In this document: piece by piece, positions 63,371 to 64,000 of the stretch
Layout of the letters: every line of letters starts with the position of its first letter
Numbering within the stretch: position 1 is the stretch's first letter
Assembly: GCA_945874755.1 (NCBI GenBank)
Contig: CAMCHR010000002.1
Coordinates: 1-64,000 of the forward strand
Direction: 5' to 3'
DNA: 64,000 bases
Source of the DNA: Chitinophaga pinensis
GTDB taxonomy: Bacteria > Bacteroidota > Bacteroidia > Chitinophagales > Chitinophagaceae
Notes under the pieces: generated by a model
What the model was told of the DNA's origin: nothing
Database searches by the model: none
Seen by the model: the letters and a program-made list of their open reading frames with translations, nothing else
Translations under genes and position numbers: made by a program

Positions 63371-64000
63371 TTATACCAATCCCCATGTTTTAATTCTTTC
63401 TAAATTTATTCTTGCACATTCAAGTGGCGCAATGCCTTGATAAGATTCTTGTTCTATGATAAAATGCTTTGTACCACCTATCGCCTTAGCTAGTAAACAC
63501 ACCGCTTTTGGGTCTACCAATCCATTGCCAAGAATGGTACTATCATGCTGGTCATTCATTTCACCTATCGGCACTTTAATTTCATCTTTCACATGCACTG
63601 AAACAAAACGTCCTGGATATTTTTTGATCCAATCCATCCCTCTTGCGCCAATGCCAAACATATTGCCAAAATCCAATTGATGGATCACTAGCTCTGGATC
63701 GGTTTCTTTTAAGATAATATCATAGATCAATTGACCATTCACTTTTGTTATAAATTCAAAATTGTGGTTATGGTATCCAAATTGCATGCCTGATTCCAAA
63801 CACAATTCACCAGATAAATTAAATAGCTCTAACTGATGCATTAGGGCATCATAAGAAGTTCTAACTTTTTCATCTATCCAAGCACTAATGACATAGTCTT
63901 GTCCAAGTGTCACTGCATCGTCGATGGTGTATTTCCAAGCATCTGTAAATTCCTTTTTGGTAGCATCCCAATGATTTGCAGTCAATGAAGTATGACCACT
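63371..64000 (-). CDS. Sugar phosphate isomerase/epimerase, N-terminus cut off by the window edge
   Basis: The open frame runs from the stop at 63371 through the window end, encoding the last 209 residues of a xylose-isomerase-like TIM barrel. Metal-site residues are visible: Glu in LCLESGMQFGYHNHNFEF with the family NHxxEF motif, VIHQLDFGNMF, VSVHVKDEIK and FIIEQESYQG. The residues before Met at 63985 (GHTSLTANHW...) continue the barrel, so the ATG at 63985 is internal. The true start lies beyond 64000. Commonly annotated as sugar phosphate isomerase/epimerase. Confidence 0.88.
   Translation of the reverse strand, partial: SGHTSLTANHWDATKKEFTDAWKYTIDDAVTLGQDYVISAWIDEKVRTSYDALMHQLELFNLSGELCLESGMQFGYHNHNFEFITKVNGQLIYDIILKETDPELVIHQLDFGNMFGIGARGMDWIKKYPGRFVSVHVKDEIKVPIGEMNDQHDSTILGNGLVDPKAVCLLAKAIGGTKHFIIEQESYQGIAPLECARINLERIKTWGLV

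Noticed and set aside
1-64000. CRISPR arrays, insertion sequences, prophage genes, toxin-antitoxin pairs, rRNA and long tandem repeats
   Set aside because: None was seen on either strand; repeated sequences found were only terminators and operator-like palindromes.

Overview
The window looks like a chromosomal segment of a low-GC Bacteroidota bacterium, most likely a freshwater-type member of the Chitinophagaceae; the phylum is well supported, the family less so. The signs are: Bacteroidota-type promoters (TTTG, about 19-21 bases, TAnnTTTG) with no obvious Shine-Dalgarno sequences; a DUF1800/DUF1501 pair, the second ending in a type IX secretion tail; many secreted S9, M14, M20, M24, M28 and S41 peptidases; a Rho factor with a long disordered N-terminus; and a proteorhodopsin with its retinal-making enzyme. 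No insertion sequence, prophage, CRISPR array, rRNA or replication origin was seen. Intergenic regions are short and marked by clear hairpin terminators.

Layout. 1-9.5 kb: end of an unidentified gene, an amidohydrolase-fold protein, polA, rho, asnS, an EamA transporter, tRNA-Phe and small genes. 9.6-16.2 kb: secreted serine hydrolase, BNR beta-propeller protein, DUF6526 membrane protein, metallophosphoesterase, then a GC-rich orphan region behind a consensus promoter. 16.2-20.7 kb: VWA/MoxR-type ATPase pair, then (minus strand) proteorhodopsin and blh. 20.9-34.3 kb: peptide-scavenging enzymes (D-aminoacylase-like, gamma-glutamyltransferase, M24, M14, M20, S9) interrupted by a two-gene surface-protein unit. 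34.3-37.7 kb: TspO-like membrane protein, then a TauE-type exporter divergent from a CstB-like persulfide dioxygenase/rhodanese; the region between carries two Crp/Fnr-type inverted repeats. 37.7-41.0 kb: a light/DNA-repair island with DUF2256, TIGR03643, a prokaryotic (6-4) photolyase-like protein without the Fe-S cysteines, and a second photolyase lacking the usual N-terminal domain. 41.1-64 kb: DPP4, class C serine hydrolases, an ECF sigma/anti-sigma/Spy-like operon, DUF1501/DUF1800, M28, GDPD, DUF3050, a one-domain asparaginase, S41 protease, DUF1684, nucleotide-sugar dehydrogenase, TIGR02206 protein, LuxR-type regulator, penicillin acylase and a cut-off sugar epimerase.

How it fits together. 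The gene set suits an aerobic heterotroph in sunlit water that degrades peptides and acylated amino acids outside the cytoplasm, gains extra energy from a retinal proton pump, repairs UV damage with two flavin photolyase-fold proteins, and detoxifies sulfane sulfur to sulfite for export. The most notable points are the rhodopsin with an apparent antenna-access glycine and a terminator between it and blh, the rewired cst-like sulfur module with Crp/Fnr-type operators, the cysteine-less (6-4) photolyase relative, and an unexplained GC-rich transcribed region at about 15.4 kb.
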